DNA from: Planctomycetota bacterium
GTDB taxonomy: Bacteria > Planctomycetota > Planctomycetia > Pirellulales > Pirellulaceae
Direction: 5' to 3'
Assembly: GCA_026692865.1 (NCBI GenBank)
Contig: JAPLNI010000027.1
Location: forward strand, 124,001-188,000
DNA: 64,000 nucleotides
Under the pieces are notes generated by a model, which was not told where the DNA came from, searched no databases, and worked only from the letters and a program-made list of their open reading frames with translations. Of this stretch, positions 47,640 through 58,095 are shown in pieces. The translations under genes and the position numbers were made by a program. Positions within the stretch are counted from its first letter, which is position 1; the number at the start of each line of letters is the position of its first letter.

Positions 47640-49631
47640 ATGGCTAATCGAGTAGTAGTTATCGGTGGTGGACTTGCCGGTTTAGCGGCGACCATGAAGC
47701 TAGCCGAACTGGGGGCTCCGGTCGACATGATCAGTTTGACGCCAGTGAAGCGTTCTCACAGCGTTTGCGCTCAGGGCGGGATTAACAGTGTCAGCGATTT
47801 GACTCGCCAAGAGGGCGACAATGAATGGACGCACTTCGATGACACAATCTACGGCGGTGACTTTCTTCAGCACCAACCGCCAGTCAAAGAAATGTCATTT
47901 TGGGCTCCGAAAGTCATCGATTTGATGGACCGATTGGGCGTTACTTTCAATCGAACTCCAGAGGGCTTTATCGATCGGCGTCGATTCGGTGGAACACTTT
48001 ATCGACGAACAGCCTTCGCTGGAGCAACGACTGGTCAGCAATTGCTTTACGCGCTCGATGAGCAAGTCCGACGTCGCGAATCCGAAGGCTTAGTCAAAAA
48101 GTACGAGTTTTGGGACTTTCTGGGTCCGATGCTCGATGATAACGGGCGTTGCGTCGGAGCGGTTGCCCAGGACATGGTCTCGATGGAAATTCGTAGCTTC
48201 CCAGCAGACGCGGTAGTTGTTGCCACCGGAGGTTGTGGGCTTGTCTACGGACGATCGACTATGTCTGTCTTCTGTACGGGAAGTGCTGCGAGCCGCTGCT
48301 TCCAGGCCGGTGGTAAGTACGGAAACGCCGAGTTCATTCAAGTTCACCCGACAGCGATCCCCGGTGCGGATAAGCTACGGCTGATGAGCGAATCGGCTCG
48401 TGGCGAAGGCGGACGAGTTTGGGTACCACGCCGACCGAATGACTCGCGATATCCAAAGGACATTCCGGAGTCGGAACGCTACTACTTCCTCGAAGAGCGT
48501 TTTCCAAAGTACGGGAACCTCGTTCCGCGAGATATTGCAACTCGTCAGATTTTCAATGTCTGCGTTAACGAAGGGCTCTCAGTCGATCCAACTCGGCTTT
48601 GCGTTTATCTGGACCTGACTCACATTCCAAGAGCTGAGCTTGATCGAAAGCTTGGAGGCATCCTTGAGATTTACGAAAAATTCCAAGGTGTTGATCCCCG
48701 CGAAGAGCCAATGAAAATTTTCCCAGCCGTTCACTACAGCATGGGCGGTCTTTGGGTCGACTACGAAAAGTCCGCAGATGGTGGTCTTCTGCCGGGTTCG
48801 CCAAAGAATCAAATGACAAACATTCCAGGACTCTATGCAATCGGCGAATGTGACTATCAGTATCACGGTGCAAATCGTTTGGGTGCCAACTCGTTATTGA
48901 GCTGTATCTTCAGTGGGCTCTTCAGTGCACCGGGCATTATTAATTGGATGAAGTCAAACAAGTCTGTGGCAAGCATGTCATCGACGATTTTCGAACGAGC
49001 CGTTGCCAAACAACAAGATCGTCACAAGGCACTTCTGTCCGGTAATGGCGGCTCGGAGAATCCTTACTTGATTCACCAAGAACTCGGTGACATCATGACG
49101 CGTTCGGCTACCGTGGTTCGAGAGAATACTCAACTCACTGAAGCTTATGCAAAAGTTCTTGAGCTACAAGAACGATCCAAGCGATGTGCTCTAAGTGACA
49201 CTGGCAATTGGTCCAATCAGAACGTGATTTTCACTAAGTCCGTCCAAGATATGATCCCCGTTGCGTTGACCATTTTGAAGGGTGCGTTGCAACGCGATGA
49301 GTGTCGTGGTGCCCACTTCAAGGAAGCGTTCGCTCAAAACAGTTTGACTGCTGAAGATCCAATCGAACGACGCAGACAAGCCGAAGAATGGTGTGATGAT
49401 TTCGAAAAGAATAACAAGCAATTTTTAAAGTCTTCAGTCGCTACGTTCGATGGAACTGAACCAGATGTTCAATATGAAGACGTCGATACTTCGCTCATTC
49501 CGCCTCGTCCGCGACTTTATGGTTTGGTCGGTGCTGAAGTAATCGAAGAAGTGTGGAAGGAACGCAGCGTTGCAAAATCGCTGGATCAGCCCAAGGCATC
49601 GACTTCGGAAAAGCAACTAGTAAGCGTCTAG
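47640..49631 (+). CDS. sdhA: succinate dehydrogenase/fumarate reductase flavoprotein subunit
   Basis: 663 residues; oxidises succinate to fumarate with FAD at the cytoplasmic face of the membrane. The N-terminal FAD fold is RVVVIGGGLAGLAATMKLAE, followed by SHSVCAQGGIN, where the histidine covalently binding FAD is expected. The substrate-site block is AVHYSMGGLWVD, and the flavin-site end is GANRLGANSLLSCIFSG. Sequence features fit the B. subtilis-type enzyme paired with the five-helix SdhC. Members with this anchor can reduce fumarate as well, so direction is not fixed by sequence. Confidence 0.96.
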   Translation: MANRVVVIGGGLAGLAATMKLAELGAPVDMISLTPVKRSHSVCAQGGINSVSDLTRQEGDNEWTHFDDTIYGGDFLQHQPPVKEMSFWAPKVIDLMDRLGVTFNRTPEGFIDRRRFGGTLYRRTAFAGATTGQQLLYALDEQVRRRESEGLVKKYEFWDFLGPMLDDNGRCVGAVAQDMVSMEIRSFPADAVVVATGGCGLVYGRSTMSVFCTGSAASRCFQAGGKYGNAEFIQVHPTAIPGADKLRLMSESARGEGGRVWVPRRPNDSRYPKDIPESERYYFLEERFPKYGNLVPRDIATRQIFNVCVNEGLSVDPTRLCVYLDLTHIPRAELDRKLGGILEIYEKFQGVDPREEPMKIFPAVHYSMGGLWVDYEKSADGGLLPGSPKNQMTNIPGLYAIGECDYQYHGANRLGANSLLSCIFSGLFSAPGIINWMKSNKSVASMSSTIFERAVAKQQDRHKALLSGNGGSENPYLIHQELGDIMTRSATVVRENTQLTEAYAKVLELQERSKRCALSDTGNWSNQNVIFTKSVQDMIPVALTILKGALQRDECRGAHFKEAFAQNSLTAEDPIERRRQAEEWCDDFEKNNKQFLKSSVATFDGTEPDVQYEDVDTSLIPPRPRLYGLVGAEVIEEVWKERSVAKSLDQPKASTSEKQLVSV

Positions 49632-49749
49632 TAGCAACGTATGGATATAATTTAGTTGATCGCATTTTCGCTTTAATATTCGCACCGCCTCCCGTTTGAC
49701 GGCAGGCATTTTAGTACTGCAACAATACAAATTCCGGGTTTAAAATAAG

Positions 49750-50613
49750 ATGATCGCTGCAACACCAGAAGTCGCCAAGGAGCGACGCAAGCCTCAAAAG
49801 ATCAACGTTCGAATCTTACGACAAGACGCTCCGGGTAAGCCTCAGTATTGGGAGCGGCACCAAGTAGATTATGAACCGGACATGAACGTGATCAGCGTCC
49901 TCCAAAAGGTAGCTGCTCAGAGCAAGACAAGCGATGGGAGTGCTGTAGCACCGGTTAGCTGGGATTGCGGTTGCTTGGAAGAAGTTTGTGGATCTTGCAC
50001 GATGGTCATTAATGGTCGTGTTCGCCAAAGTTGCTCGGCCCTAGTCGACCGACTTCTGGAGCAAGCTCCTGAAGAGATTGAACTGCGTCCGATGAATAAG
50101 TTCCCGGTTGTTCGCGACCTTATGGTCGATCGATCGAGACTCTTTCGGGCTCTTCAACGGGTCAAGGCGTGGGTTCCTGTCGATGGATACTACGACATGG
50201 GAGCCGGTCCAAAGATTTCTCGCGACGATCAAGAACGCGACTACCCGTTGAGTCAGTGCATGAGCTGTGGCTGCTGTTTGGATGCGTGCCCGCAGTTCAC
50301 CAAGATTGAACTGCAACGTCAGCCTAATGAATCCGAAGATGATCTTAAGAAGCGTCGCAACGAAGCCTACGACGAAGGGTTTGTTGGCCCACACGCTATC
50401 TCGCAAGCGATGCTCTTCAATTCCAATCCAGTCGGAAAGAATATGGCTGATGAGAGGTTAGAAGCGTTGATGGCGCCAGGCGGAATTCAAGCATGCGGTA
50501 ATGCTCAAAACTGCGTATCGGTTTGCCCTAAGCAGATTCCGCTTACAACGTCCATTGCCCGAGCAGGTCGAGCAGTGACTGTTTACGCGTTGAAGAAGAT
50601 ATTCGATCGGTAA
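49750..50613 (+). CDS. sdhB: succinate dehydrogenase iron-sulfur subunit
   Basis: 287 residues; carries electrons from FAD to quinone through three Fe-S centres. The plant-type ferredoxin domain holds CGCLEEVCGSC plus a later Cys (2Fe-2S). The C-terminal domain has CMSCGCCLDACP and CGNAQNCVSVCPKQIP for the 4Fe-4S and 3Fe-4S clusters. The spacing GCCLDACP is typical. Last sdh gene; the next open frame (flippase-like) begins 6 bases after its stop and may be co-transcribed. Confidence 0.96.
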   Translation: MIAATPEVAKERRKPQKINVRILRQDAPGKPQYWERHQVDYEPDMNVISVLQKVAAQSKTSDGSAVAPVSWDCGCLEEVCGSCTMVINGRVRQSCSALVDRLLEQAPEEIELRPMNKFPVVRDLMVDRSRLFRALQRVKAWVPVDGYYDMGAGPKISRDDQERDYPLSQCMSCGCCLDACPQFTKIELQRQPNESEDDLKKRRNEAYDEGFVGPHAISQAMLFNSNPVGKNMADERLEALMAPGGIQACGNAQNCVSVCPKQIPLTTSIARAGRAVTVYALKKIFDR

Positions 50614-50619
50614 AATGCC

Positions 50620-51627
50620 TTGGATGTTCCGGCCTCCAGTGCGTTGAGGCGACCGTCATCGAAGTGGTGGTTGATCGCCTTGAAATTTGCAATCTTGATT
50701 GCCGTTCTATGCTGGGTTGGATCGACATTCAAGCGTGCCGATTGGGAAGCTCTTGTCGAAGCTGACAAGCATTGGTCTCTCCTTGGATTAGCATTCTTGG
50801 TTGTACTCGCCGGACACATTGTTAGCTTCGCACGTTGGTATGTTTTCGTTCGGGCTTTGTGTGGGCCTTCTGCGTTCGGTTTGTGGGAAGCGATTCGACT
50901 TGGCTTTCTTGGGAATTTGTTCAATTTTGTTTCCCTCGGTGCGGTCGGAGGCGATCTCTTTAAGGCTGTCGCAGCATCGCGACAGACGCCGGGGAAACGG
51001 ACCGAAGTGGCCGCATCGGTCCTTGTTGATCGAGCGATCGGACTGCTCGGACTGCTGATAGTCGCCGCCATTGGGCTTCAGGCTCACTTTTCAGCTTTGT
51101 CTCCAAATTTGAAGTACATTCTTTACGGTGGGTGGTTCTTTTCGTGTGTCGGAGTGGTTGCTCTTGCGGTGATCACCGTGTTGGGGGATCGGTTGTTGCC
51201 CACCTGGGTGATTCGTTTGCCGGTTGTTGGTAGGACGATTCACAGGTCTGCTACGGCTGGGCTGCTGTTTTATAAAAAGCCCGCTCTAGTTATGGCATTG
51301 GTCATGATGAGTTGCTTGGTCCATACGTTGTTGACGCTTGGCATGTACTGTGTTTCGCGTTCGTTGTACTTCGAAAGCTCGCCTAATCTTGGTCAGCATT
51401 TTATGGTTGTTCCACCTGCATTTGCTGCGGCCGCGTTGCCGCTGACCCCAGGCGGGATCGGTGTTCAGGAAGTCGCAGTTGCGAGATTGTTTGAGGAGCT
51501 GGCTGGAGAATACTCGCCATTTTCAGGATTGTTGGTCGCCACACTTTATCGAGTGCTTCTGATTTTGGTCGCGGCAATCGGCGGGTTGATCTACCTGGGA
51601 CAACCCAAGAGGCCTGTTGGTTTGTAG
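50620..51627 (+). CDS. UPF0104/LPG_synthase_TM flippase-like membrane protein
   Basis: About 335 residues and roughly 8 membrane helices. Signature parts are FARWYVFVRALC, RLGFLGNLFNFVSLGAVGGDLFKA, SVLVDRAIGLLGLL and ALPLTPGGIGVQEVAVARLFEELAG. This family transports or flips lipids or lipid-linked sugars in studied members; here the substrate is unknown. It is a second family member in the window, only distantly like the one at 28.8 kb. The start is uncertain: TTG at 50620 directly follows sdhB and no better ATG is in frame. Confidence 0.8.
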   Translation: MDVPASSALRRPSSKWWLIALKFAILIAVLCWVGSTFKRADWEALVEADKHWSLLGLAFLVVLAGHIVSFARWYVFVRALCGPSAFGLWEAIRLGFLGNLFNFVSLGAVGGDLFKAVAASRQTPGKRTEVAASVLVDRAIGLLGLLIVAAIGLQAHFSALSPNLKYILYGGWFFSCVGVVALAVITVLGDRLLPTWVIRLPVVGRTIHRSATAGLLFYKKPALVMALVMMSCLVHTLLTLGMYCVSRSLYFESSPNLGQHFMVVPPAFAAAALPLTPGGIGVQEVAVARLFEELAGEYSPFSGLLVATLYRVLLILVAAIGGLIYLGQPKRPVGL

Positions 51628-51743
51628 CTTGGGCAGGAAAGCTCGTCACACGTTGTCGACTTCCATAAAGACTGATATTCTTTTCTGATTGGTTTTCGGG
51701 GCTTTCCCGCTTTCATTTACCGTAGTTTGGAGTTCCTCTCAGC

Positions 51744-52745
51744 ATGGCACGACCTGTCACTTTGTTTACTGGCCAGTGGGCCGATTTGAAGATTGCCAAG
51801 ATGGCCGAAATGGTAAAGGATTTTGGCTATGATGGGATTGAACTTGCCTGCTGGGGCGATCACTTCGAAGTCGACAAAGCAATCGCCGACAGTAAGTACT
51901 GCGATGCACATCGAGCGTTACTCGATTCACACGGTCTGCAATGCCATGCCATTAGTGCTCACCTTGTTGGCCAAGCTGTTTGCGATAACATCGACGCGCG
52001 TCACAAGTCGATCTTGCCTCCCTACGTTTGGGGCGATGGAAAGCCAGATGGGGTGAACCAACGAGCAATCGAAGAAATGAAGAACACCGCTCGTGCAGCG
52101 AAGAAGTTCGGTGTCGGCGTTGTCAACGGTTTTACTGGTTCTAGCATTTGGCATTTGAATTACTCGTTCCCTCCCGTACCGCAATCGATGATCGATGAGG
52201 GTTTCAAGCAATTTGCCGATCGTTGGAATCCGATCTTGGATGTCTTTGGCGAGTGCGGGGTAAAGTTTGCATTAGAAGTCCACCCAACGGAAATCGCATT
52301 CGACATCTATACAGCTCAAATGGCACTCGACGCTATCGGACATCGCGAAGAGTTTGGTTTCAATTTCGATCCAAGCCACTTGCTATGGCAAGGCGTTGAT
52401 CCAGTCGAATTCATACGAACTTTTCCGGATCGAATCTATCACGCTCACGTGAAGGACGCGACGACCAAGCTCAATGGTCGTTCGGGCATTCTTGCAAGCC
52501 ATCTCAACTTTGGCGATCCGCGTCGTGGTTGGGACTTCCGATCGCCAGGCCGTGGAAACGTGAACTTCGAAGAGATCATTCGCGCGTTAAATGACGTTGG
52601 TTATCAAGGTCCACTGAGTGTCGAATGGGAAGACTGCGGAATGGATCGCGAGTTTGGGGCTCGTGAGGCAGCACAGTTCGTCAAGCGTATGGACTTTGCA
52701 CCAAGCGGCCGCGCATTTGACTCTGCATTCGAGAAAGCTACATAG
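51744..52745 (+). CDS. sugar phosphate isomerase/epimerase (xylose-isomerase-like TIM barrel)
   Basis: 333 residues, AP_endonuc_2/xylose isomerase-like fold with a divalent metal site. Probable ligands are E178 (EVHPTE), D209 (NFDPSH), the histidine in YHAHVKD and the glutamate in SVEWED. The N-terminal [15 protein letters not shown] is the typical strand-loop. These proteins convert keto-sugars, inosose derivatives or related polyols; the substrate cannot be told. Many planctomycete relatives sit with Gfo/Idh/MocA oxidoreductases, as in the group at 54-57 kb. A single gene followed by a palindromic repeat. Confidence 0.85.
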   Translation: MARPVTLFTGQWADLKIAKMAEMVKDFGYDGIELACWGDHFEVDKAIADSKYCDAHRALLDSHGLQCHAISAHLVGQAVCDNIDARHKSILPPYVWGDGKPDGVNQRAIEEMKNTARAAKKFGVGVVNGFTGSSIWHLNYSFPPVPQSMIDEGFKQFADRWNPILDVFGECGVKFALEVHPTEIAFDIYTAQMALDAIGHREEFGFNFDPSHLLWQGVDPVEFIRTFPDRIYHAHVKDATTKLNGRSGILASHLNFGDPRRGWDFRSPGRGNVNFEEIIRALNDVGYQGPLSVEWEDCGMDREFGAREAAQFVKRMDFAPSGRAFDSAFEKAT

Positions 52746-53063
52746 ATCGGACTCCCCGAATAGCTAGTACTCAATGAAATGGCACTCGTACTCGATTGGA
52801 CTCCAAACCAGTCGAGTACGAGTACCGGCTTACGCCTGAGTACGAGTACGAAAAGGGGGAAAGGCTGAAATGCCAAATGTCACCGGGGGACGCTCTCAAG
52901 AGCAACCGGTTTGCGATAGAAGAGAACCAAACTTTTAGCGATCTTTCCTTGAAGCCAACACAACCTAACGGCGGTACAATAAACCCAAGGACGATAGACT
53001 TATTTTAAAACCGCGATCCTTTCGAATTAGCTCCAAATAAACTTAGTGAGTTCGCCCCGTTTC
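52746..53063. other. 318-base intergenic region with one palindromic repeat
   Basis: Between the TIM-barrel gene and thiS. It contains repeat copy 2 (52768-52857). I looked for a TPP riboswitch upstream of thiS and did not find the CUGAGA/GAUAAU-type core. No gene is supported. Confidence 0.6.
52768..52857 (-). repeat. GTACTCGTACTCG-type nested palindromic repeat, copy 2
   Basis: Reverse complement of the 39.5 kb copy in overall order. Inner arms ACTCGTACTCGA/TCGAGTACGAGT are perfect. The right outer arm TGAGTACGAGTACGAA (52837-52852) is complete, while the left outer arm is reduced to TACTCA next to AATGAAATGG, which also occurs (inverted) in copy 1. Confidence 0.85.
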
Positions 53064-53267
53064 ATGCTTACCATTCAATTCAATGGCCAACCGACCAGTG
53101 TTCCAGAGGGGACAACGATTGAAGAATTGATTCAATCAGCGGGTATTCCTTCGCGGTTCTGTGCGGTGGAACGCAATTTGGAAATCGTACCCAAGAATCG
53201 GTATGCAATAACAACGGTTGAAGAGAATGATTCGATTGAAGTTGTCACGTTAGTAGGTGGCGGGTGA
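53064..53267 (+). CDS. thiS: ThiS sulfur-carrier protein
   Basis: 67 residues, ubiquitin-like. ThiS is activated at its C-terminal glycine as a thiocarboxylate and donates sulfur for the thiazole ring of thiamine. The fold is visible from [23 protein letters not shown] to the end VVTLVGGG. The final GG pair is present, with one extra Gly. I prefer the ATG at 53064 to the upstream GTG at 53046. Its stop overlaps the GTG start of thiG by 4 bases, so the two are coupled. No thiF or thiH is in the window. Confidence 0.92.
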   Translation: MLTIQFNGQPTSVPEGTTIEELIQSAGIPSRFCAVERNLEIVPKNRYAITTVEENDSIEVVTLVGGG

Positions 53268-54154
53268 GCAGTCACAACACAAATGAGAGTTCGATGGTTG
53301 CTTCGAGCGAACCGGTTCCTGATAAGCTTCTTAAGATCGGTACACATACGCTTGATAGCCGGTTGATTGTCGGTACGGGTAAGTATGAGACGCTCGACGG
53401 GATGCGGGCTTCACTCTTGGCCTCTCACTCGCGATGCGTAACGGTAGCGATTCGCAGGGAGCGACTCTACGATGGTCAGGGCAAAAACCTGCTCGACTTT
53501 ATTGATTTGGATCGCTACACACTCCTTCCTAATACCGCGGGTTGCTACAATGCGATTGACGCAGTTCGAGTAGCGAGACTTGGTCGTGAGATTTTAAAGA
53601 CGCTCGAAAACCCTGGTTTCGATTGGGTGAAGCTGGAGGTCCTTGGCGATAGCAAGACTCTCTTGCCAGATCCCTTGGCGACTTTGGAAGCATGCAGTCG
53701 TTTGGTTGACGACGGGTTTCAGGTTCTTTGTTACACCAGTGACGACCCTATTATGGCTGTTCGATTGAAGGCTGCGGGTGCTACTGCGGTGATGCCCGCA
53801 GGTTCGCCAATCGGTTCTGGACAAGGCATTCTTAACCCGAACAACTTGCGAATCATCTTAGAGTATCTCAAGTCAGACGATCCCGATTATCCGGTTATCG
53901 TGGATGCTGGTGTTGGCTCCGCAAGCGACGTCTCGATTGCCTTTGAGCTTGGTGCCGATGGCGTACTGCTGAACACTGCGATTGCTCATGCAAGAGACCC
54001 CGTCATGATGGCTTCGGCAATGCACCATGCCACGCTAGCTGGTCGCCAATCATTCTTGGCCGGTCGCATTCCCAAACGACTTTACGCTCAAGCCAGCAGC
54101 CCCGAAGAAGGCCTCATCACTTCTCGCCCCCATCCGTCAGCTGGATCTGACTGA
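53264..54154 (+). CDS. thiG: thiazole synthase
   Basis: 296 residues (family about 255-260, with an N-terminal extension of about 20 before [20 protein letters not shown]). Condenses deoxyxylulose 5-phosphate, dehydroglycine and ThiS-thiocarboxylate into the thiazole phosphate of thiamine. The Schiff-base lysine is in VKLEVLGD. Other marks are [28 protein letters not shown] and the phosphate-binding [13 protein letters not shown] start overlapping thiS. Confidence 0.95.
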   Translation: MSSHNTNESSMVASSEPVPDKLLKIGTHTLDSRLIVGTGKYETLDGMRASLLASHSRCVTVAIRRERLYDGQGKNLLDFIDLDRYTLLPNTAGCYNAIDAVRVARLGREILKTLENPGFDWVKLEVLGDSKTLLPDPLATLEACSRLVDDGFQVLCYTSDDPIMAVRLKAAGATAVMPAGSPIGSGQGILNPNNLRIILEYLKSDDPDYPVIVDAGVGSASDVSIAFELGADGVLLNTAIAHARDPVMMASAMHHATLAGRQSFLAGRIPKRLYAQASSPEEGLITSRPHPSAGSD

Positions 54155-54262
54155 CGAAATACACAGTAATTCCTTGCTTAGAAAAAGGCGATTGAGTTTC
54201 CGTGTCGCTGCGGTTGGAGTCGTTAGTGGAGGGAGACTGACGTTGCCGGGGCCTTTGCTTTG

Positions 54263-54295
54263 GGAAAGCTGTGACTAGTCACAGCACTCCAAAGG
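54263..54295 (-). terminator. hairpin element, GGAGTGC-stem-GCTTT family, copy 1
   Basis: On the minus strand it reads CCTTTGGAGTGCTGTGAC then a 2-base loop and GTCACAGCTTTCCC. The 18-base palindromic stem is 54268-54285. It lies directly after the stop of the oxidoreductase gene, in its transcription direction, so it may act as a terminator. Two related copies are at 61.1-61.3 kb. Confidence 0.75.
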
Positions 54296-55432
54296 TTAGA
54301 TGTGCTTCCATGTGCCGTCTTTTGCGCTTGCGAGAATTGCATCGCAGACCTTTTGTGTCTCAAGCGAATCGCGGAACGTCGGTCCAGCTGGTGTACCGGT
54401 TTCGAGCCCCTTCAAGAAATCTGCGACTTGATGGATGAAGGTGTGTTCGTAACCGATTTGTAATCCAGGAACCCACCAAGCCTTCATGTATGGATGGTCT
54501 CCGTCTGATACGTGGATACTCTTCCATCCTCGCAGTGGGCCTTCATCGCGATAGTCGTAAAACTTGAGTCGATGCAAGTCATGAAGATCCCAGGCTATCG
54601 AAGCGTTTTCGCCGTTGATTTCAAAGGTGTAGAGAGCCTTATGACCGCGCGCGTAGCGAGTCGACTCAAACAGAGCTAACGAACCATTGCTGAAGCGTCC
54701 CATGACGGCCGCAGCGTCGTCGATTGAAACTGCTTGCTTCTGCCCTGTTAGAGCATGAGTACGTTCCTTGACAAACGTTTCTGTCATCGCCGAAACGCTG
54801 TCGATTTTTCCATTCAACCAGATAGCCGTATCTATGCAGTGAGCCAGCAAGTCTCCCGTCACACCGCTTCCAGCTGCTTCGGCGTCGAGTCGCCATGTTG
54901 CGGCACCGCCCTGAGGAACATCGGCGTTGATGGTCCAGTCTTGGAGGAACTGAGCACGATAGTGGAAGATCTTGCCGAGCAGGCCTCTTTCGATCAGTTG
55001 CTTGGCCATCGTTACCGCGGGGGCTCGTCGGTAGTTGTACCAAACGATGTTAGCGACACCCGCTTTTTCAACGGCGGCGCACATCTCTTCTCCCTCGGCG
55101 GTATTCATCGCGAGTGGCTTTTCGCAGAGGATCATCTTCCCTGCATTGGCGGCGGCGATGGCGATCTCTTTGTGAATGTTGTTAGGAGTACAAATATCGA
55201 TCGCATCGATATCGTCTCGAGCGATCATCTTTTTCCAATCGGTCTCGATAGATTCGTAGCCCCATTGATCAGCAAAGGCTTGGACCTTCTCCGCATTTCG
55301 CGCACATATGGCCTTCAACACGGGCTTGTATTCGAGATCAAAAAAATGGTTGACTTGCGAGTAGGCATTCGAATGGGTTCGTCCCATGAATCCATAGCCA
55401 ATCATTCCAATGCGAAGAGGTTTTTTTGCTGC
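54296..55432 (-). CDS. Gfo/Idh/MocA family NAD(P)-dependent oxidoreductase
   Basis: About 378 residues. N-terminal Rossmann fold with [17 protein letters not shown], the conserved [14 protein letters not shown] (EKP lysine) and a C-terminal GFO_IDH beta-sheet domain. Acts on sugars, inositols or their keto forms; substrate unknown. I start at the ATG at 55432 because the longer frame begins with TTG. Gap of 86 bases from the isomerase upstream on the same strand, itself preceded by the cupin gene. The three are probably an operon for sugar or polyol oxidation. Confidence 0.87.
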   Translation of the reverse strand, partial: AAKKPLRIGMIGYGFMGRTHSNAYSQVNHFFDLEYKPVLKAICARNAEKVQAFADQWGYESIETDWKKMIARDDIDAIDICTPNNIHKEIAIAAANAGKMILCEKPLAMNTAEGEEMCAAVEKAGVANIVWYNYRRAPAVTMAKQLIERGLLGKIFHYRAQFLQDWTINADVPQGGAATWRLDAEAAGSGVTGDLLAHCIDTAIWLNGKIDSVSAMTETFVKERTHALTGQKQAVSIDDAAAVMGRFSNGSLALFESTRYARGHKALYTFEINGENASIAWDLHDLHRLKFYDYRDEGPLRGWKSIHVSDGDHPYMKAWWVPGLQIGYEHTFIHQVADFLKGLETGTPAGPTFRDSLETQKVCDAILASAKDGTWKHI

Positions 55433-55518
55433 CATCAGTAGAGTTTCCAATCAAATAAATTCGTGAAAGTGTATTGAGGATATCGCCAGCCACTCTAGTT
55501 TCATAATACTTTGACTTT

Positions 55519-56595
55519 TTAAACTGCGGCAAGGCTGTCGTTGACTTCGATCATTTTTGCGAGGATTGTGTTCCAAGTTTTGGGGTTGGACAATGTGTCG
55601 TTGCTAAACATACAGCCATCCCAACAAATGTGTTGAATGCCACGTTGCGAGGCATCCTTCAACCAGTACTGCGAGCATTTTACGATGTCCAGTTTGCCAT
55701 TTGGATCGTCTGCCGGACAGTGCTTGCCAGTCTTATCGTGGTCGCCGGCACCGTGGACTTCACCATCGTTTTGAGCGACGTGGAAATCAATGGTCCAGGG
55801 TCGCAGCTTATCGGTCATCGTCTTATAAGCTGCATAGAATTCGTCCTCGGAGTAGCCTTCATGGAGAAGCGCGTGCTCGGGAGCGTTGTAGCCCATCAAG
55901 TACAGATAGGTATGAGCCAAATCCGCTTGGAAACCAAACGACTTAGGCATTCCGACTCCTTCGAGAATGTCTAGCATGTCTTTCCATGAGTGCATTCCAG
56001 CCCAACAAATTTCTCCTTCAGCAGCGAGTCGTTCGCCATGATCTGCGGCAATTTTTGCTGCAAGCTTGAACGTTTCGACGATTCGCGCGGTGTTGGCTTT
56101 TGGATTTTCAGCCCACTTAGCAAGTCCGAATTCCGCCGAGTCCACTCTGATCGCTCCGTACTTTCGCACGCCATGTTCGTTGAAGACTTTCGCAATACGA
56201 CATGCGACTTTAACGGCCGAGAGGAACTTCTCACGAGCCGCATCATCACCCATCGCAGTGTCGCCAACAGTACCACCCCAAACGGGCGCTACGACTGAAC
56301 CGACGTTGAAGCCGAAGCTTGCGATCATGTCTGCAATCTTTCGTAACTCATCATCGCTTGATTGCGGATCTGTGTGCGGCAAGAACAAAAAGTAATCGAT
56401 ACCATCAAACTTGCGCCCGTTGACACTCGCGTCGGCTGTCCACTTGAGCATCTGCTCCAACGAGATCGCAGGCTCTTGTCCAGGTCCGTCGCCTTTCCCA
56501 ACCAATCCAGGCCACATTGCGTTATGTAGCTTTAGCGGTGAAGGATTGCTTGAAGAACTAGATTGCGACGACGATGCAGTAGCGTTTGAGGTCAT
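55519..56595 (-). CDS. sugar phosphate isomerase/epimerase-like TIM-barrel protein
   Basis: 358 residues. After a Ser-rich N-terminus (residues 3-18) comes an AP_endonuc_2-type barrel: [78 protein letters not shown] and HICWDGCM. Metal ligands are probably the Glu of EGEI, Asp/His of DLAH, and His of DFHVAQ. The His/Asp-rich loop after the last one is unusual. A ketose or polyol epimerase role is inferred from fold and neighbours. Confidence 0.8.
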   Translation of the reverse strand: MTSNATASSSQSSSSSNPSPLKLHNAMWPGLVGKGDGPGQEPAISLEQMLKWTADASVNGRKFDGIDYFLFLPHTDPQSSDDELRKIADMIASFGFNVGSVVAPVWGGTVGDTAMGDDAAREKFLSAVKVACRIAKVFNEHGVRKYGAIRVDSAEFGLAKWAENPKANTARIVETFKLAAKIAADHGERLAAEGEICWAGMHSWKDMLDILEGVGMPKSFGFQADLAHTYLYLMGYNAPEHALLHEGYSEDEFYAAYKTMTDKLRPWTIDFHVAQNDGEVHGAGDHDKTGKHCPADDPNGKLDIVKCSQYWLKDASQRGIQHICWDGCMFSNDTLSNPKTWNTILAKMIEVNDSLAAV

Positions 56596-56654
56596 GGTAG
56601 GAACAGCGTTAGGAGAGTGGAGCGGAGTCGTAAAAAGCTTAGGATTGCAGCAAA

Positions 56655-57899
56655 CTACTTGGTTGGCATGTTTGCGTGCACGGCAGGTCCAAAGTAGCGA
56701 AGTCCCACGAGAGGTTCACTTCCGGTGTTCGTTATGGTGACACCGCGAGTTGCTGCTTCGTGGCTAATAAATACTTCGTCTTCAGTATTTTGGCCGAATC
56801 GAATCATGGCAGGTGTTTGAAGAGCCAACTTACCGATGGTTCCCTTGCCTTGAACGGTGATCCAACCGCTAGCACCTGGGTCTTTGAGAACGCACTTCTT
56901 ACCAGGATCAACGGTGAGTTCTTTCGCTGTGAAAAGCTGCTCACCATCGATATGGCCGTAGACGATCCATTTGTCGGTGTAGCCGTCACCGCTTGCGCTC
57001 GTGTCGACGATCGGTTCTAAGTAGTTGCTGTCCTTGAAGTGGGTATCAACGTTCTTTTCCCAATCCAATTGTCCGATGATGAAGTCTAGGTCCTGATGCT
57101 TCTCTTCAGGCATATCTTTCACGAGAAGTGACCAAGGAACGTAGCGACCTTCAACGATCGATTGATACATTCCAAAAACATCGCTTCCCCATTGTGGTTC
57201 GTAGGTGCACAGCGAACCTGGTGCGTGGAGAACGCCCGGTGGAATCAACCAACCTGTACCTCGCTTGAGTCGGTAGGCTCGCGATAGATCGAGGATACCG
57301 TTATCTCCCTTGTTCCAGTTTTCGAGACACTTACGCAGGTCGTCTTTCGTGGTGCCAGGCTCTAGGCCCATGAAGGTATACGCAAAGTTGTTGTCGACGT
57401 TGTTGTATTGTGGCGGGAAGTAATAGCTCTCGGGCTTTCCTTCGCGACCAACCAACTCAGCATCCTTTTGCGATTGATGCATGTGATGAGGGATCGGCCC
57501 CATGTTATCGAAGAACTTCGAGTAAACGGGCCATCGTTGATATTTGTCAAAGATGGGGCTCCCGATCAATCGCTTACCAGCTTCGGTAACGGCATCCTTG
57601 AGCAAGAATTTTTTTCCTTCGAACAAACAGAAGCTCAAACCTTCGTGCCAAACACGCCCTTCGTTTGCTGCTTCAGTCGTGCTGGAGAACCAACGCTCGT
57701 CGATGCCACCGCGATCAGCCCCGAAAGCATACAAGTCGCCAGGGAAAAGTTTGATGCGTCTTCCCGGATGCAAGAAGCTTCGCGGAACCCATGTCGGAGT
57801 GAGCCGAAGGAGGCCTTCGCCGGCATCGAGCGCACGATCCAAAATTGCGGAAACACTGTCTTTATTTACTAAGTCTTCATCCAGTTTCACAATACTCAT
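56655..57899 (-). CDS. phosphomannose-isomerase-like cupin protein
   Basis: About 414 residues. The metal-binding cupin core resembles class I mannose-6-phosphate isomerase: [15 protein letters not shown] (His/His/Glu) and [13 protein letters not shown] (His). A second cupin-like half (residues about 315-410, from [13 protein letters not shown]) follows. The start is the ATG at 57899; the TTG 5 codons earlier is less likely. First gene of the presumed three-gene unit with the TIM barrel and oxidoreductase, divergent from the DUF4432 gene. A sugar isomerase is inferred; the usual phosphate-binding residues cannot be confirmed. Confidence 0.78.
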   Translation of the reverse strand: MSIVKLDEDLVNKDSVSAILDRALDAGEGLLRLTPTWVPRSFLHPGRRIKLFPGDLYAFGADRGGIDERWFSSTTEAANEGRVWHEGLSFCLFEGKKFLLKDAVTEAGKRLIGSPIFDKYQRWPVYSKFFDNMGPIPHHMHQSQKDAELVGREGKPESYYFPPQYNNVDNNFAYTFMGLEPGTTKDDLRKCLENWNKGDNGILDLSRAYRLKRGTGWLIPPGVLHAPGSLCTYEPQWGSDVFGMYQSIVEGRYVPWSLLVKDMPEEKHQDLDFIIGQLDWEKNVDTHFKDSNYLEPIVDTSASGDGYTDKWIVYGHIDGEQLFTAKELTVDPGKKCVLKDPGASGWITVQGKGTIGKLALQTPAMIRFGQNTEDEVFISHEAATRGVTITNTGSEPLVGLRYFGPAVHANMPTK

Positions 57900-58095
57900 G
57901 GAGTTGGCAACCAAGCTTTCTAAGGGATATAACTCGCGTTTTAATGACGGATCAACGGCTCAGCGATCGACAAACAGACCGACTTGCGTAAGTATTGTCT
58001 TGTTGTATTCACACTAGCTACCACTTACAAGGGTAGACTATTCGGGAAAGATATTGATCATAGAAACCGGACAAAACGCCTCAGGAAGCCAAACT

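Noticed and set aside
52858-53063. Possible TPP riboswitch upstream of thiS-thiG
   Set aside because: The conserved CUGAGA and CUGAU...GAUAAUGC-type segments are missing; only unstructured sequence and a palindromic repeat are present.
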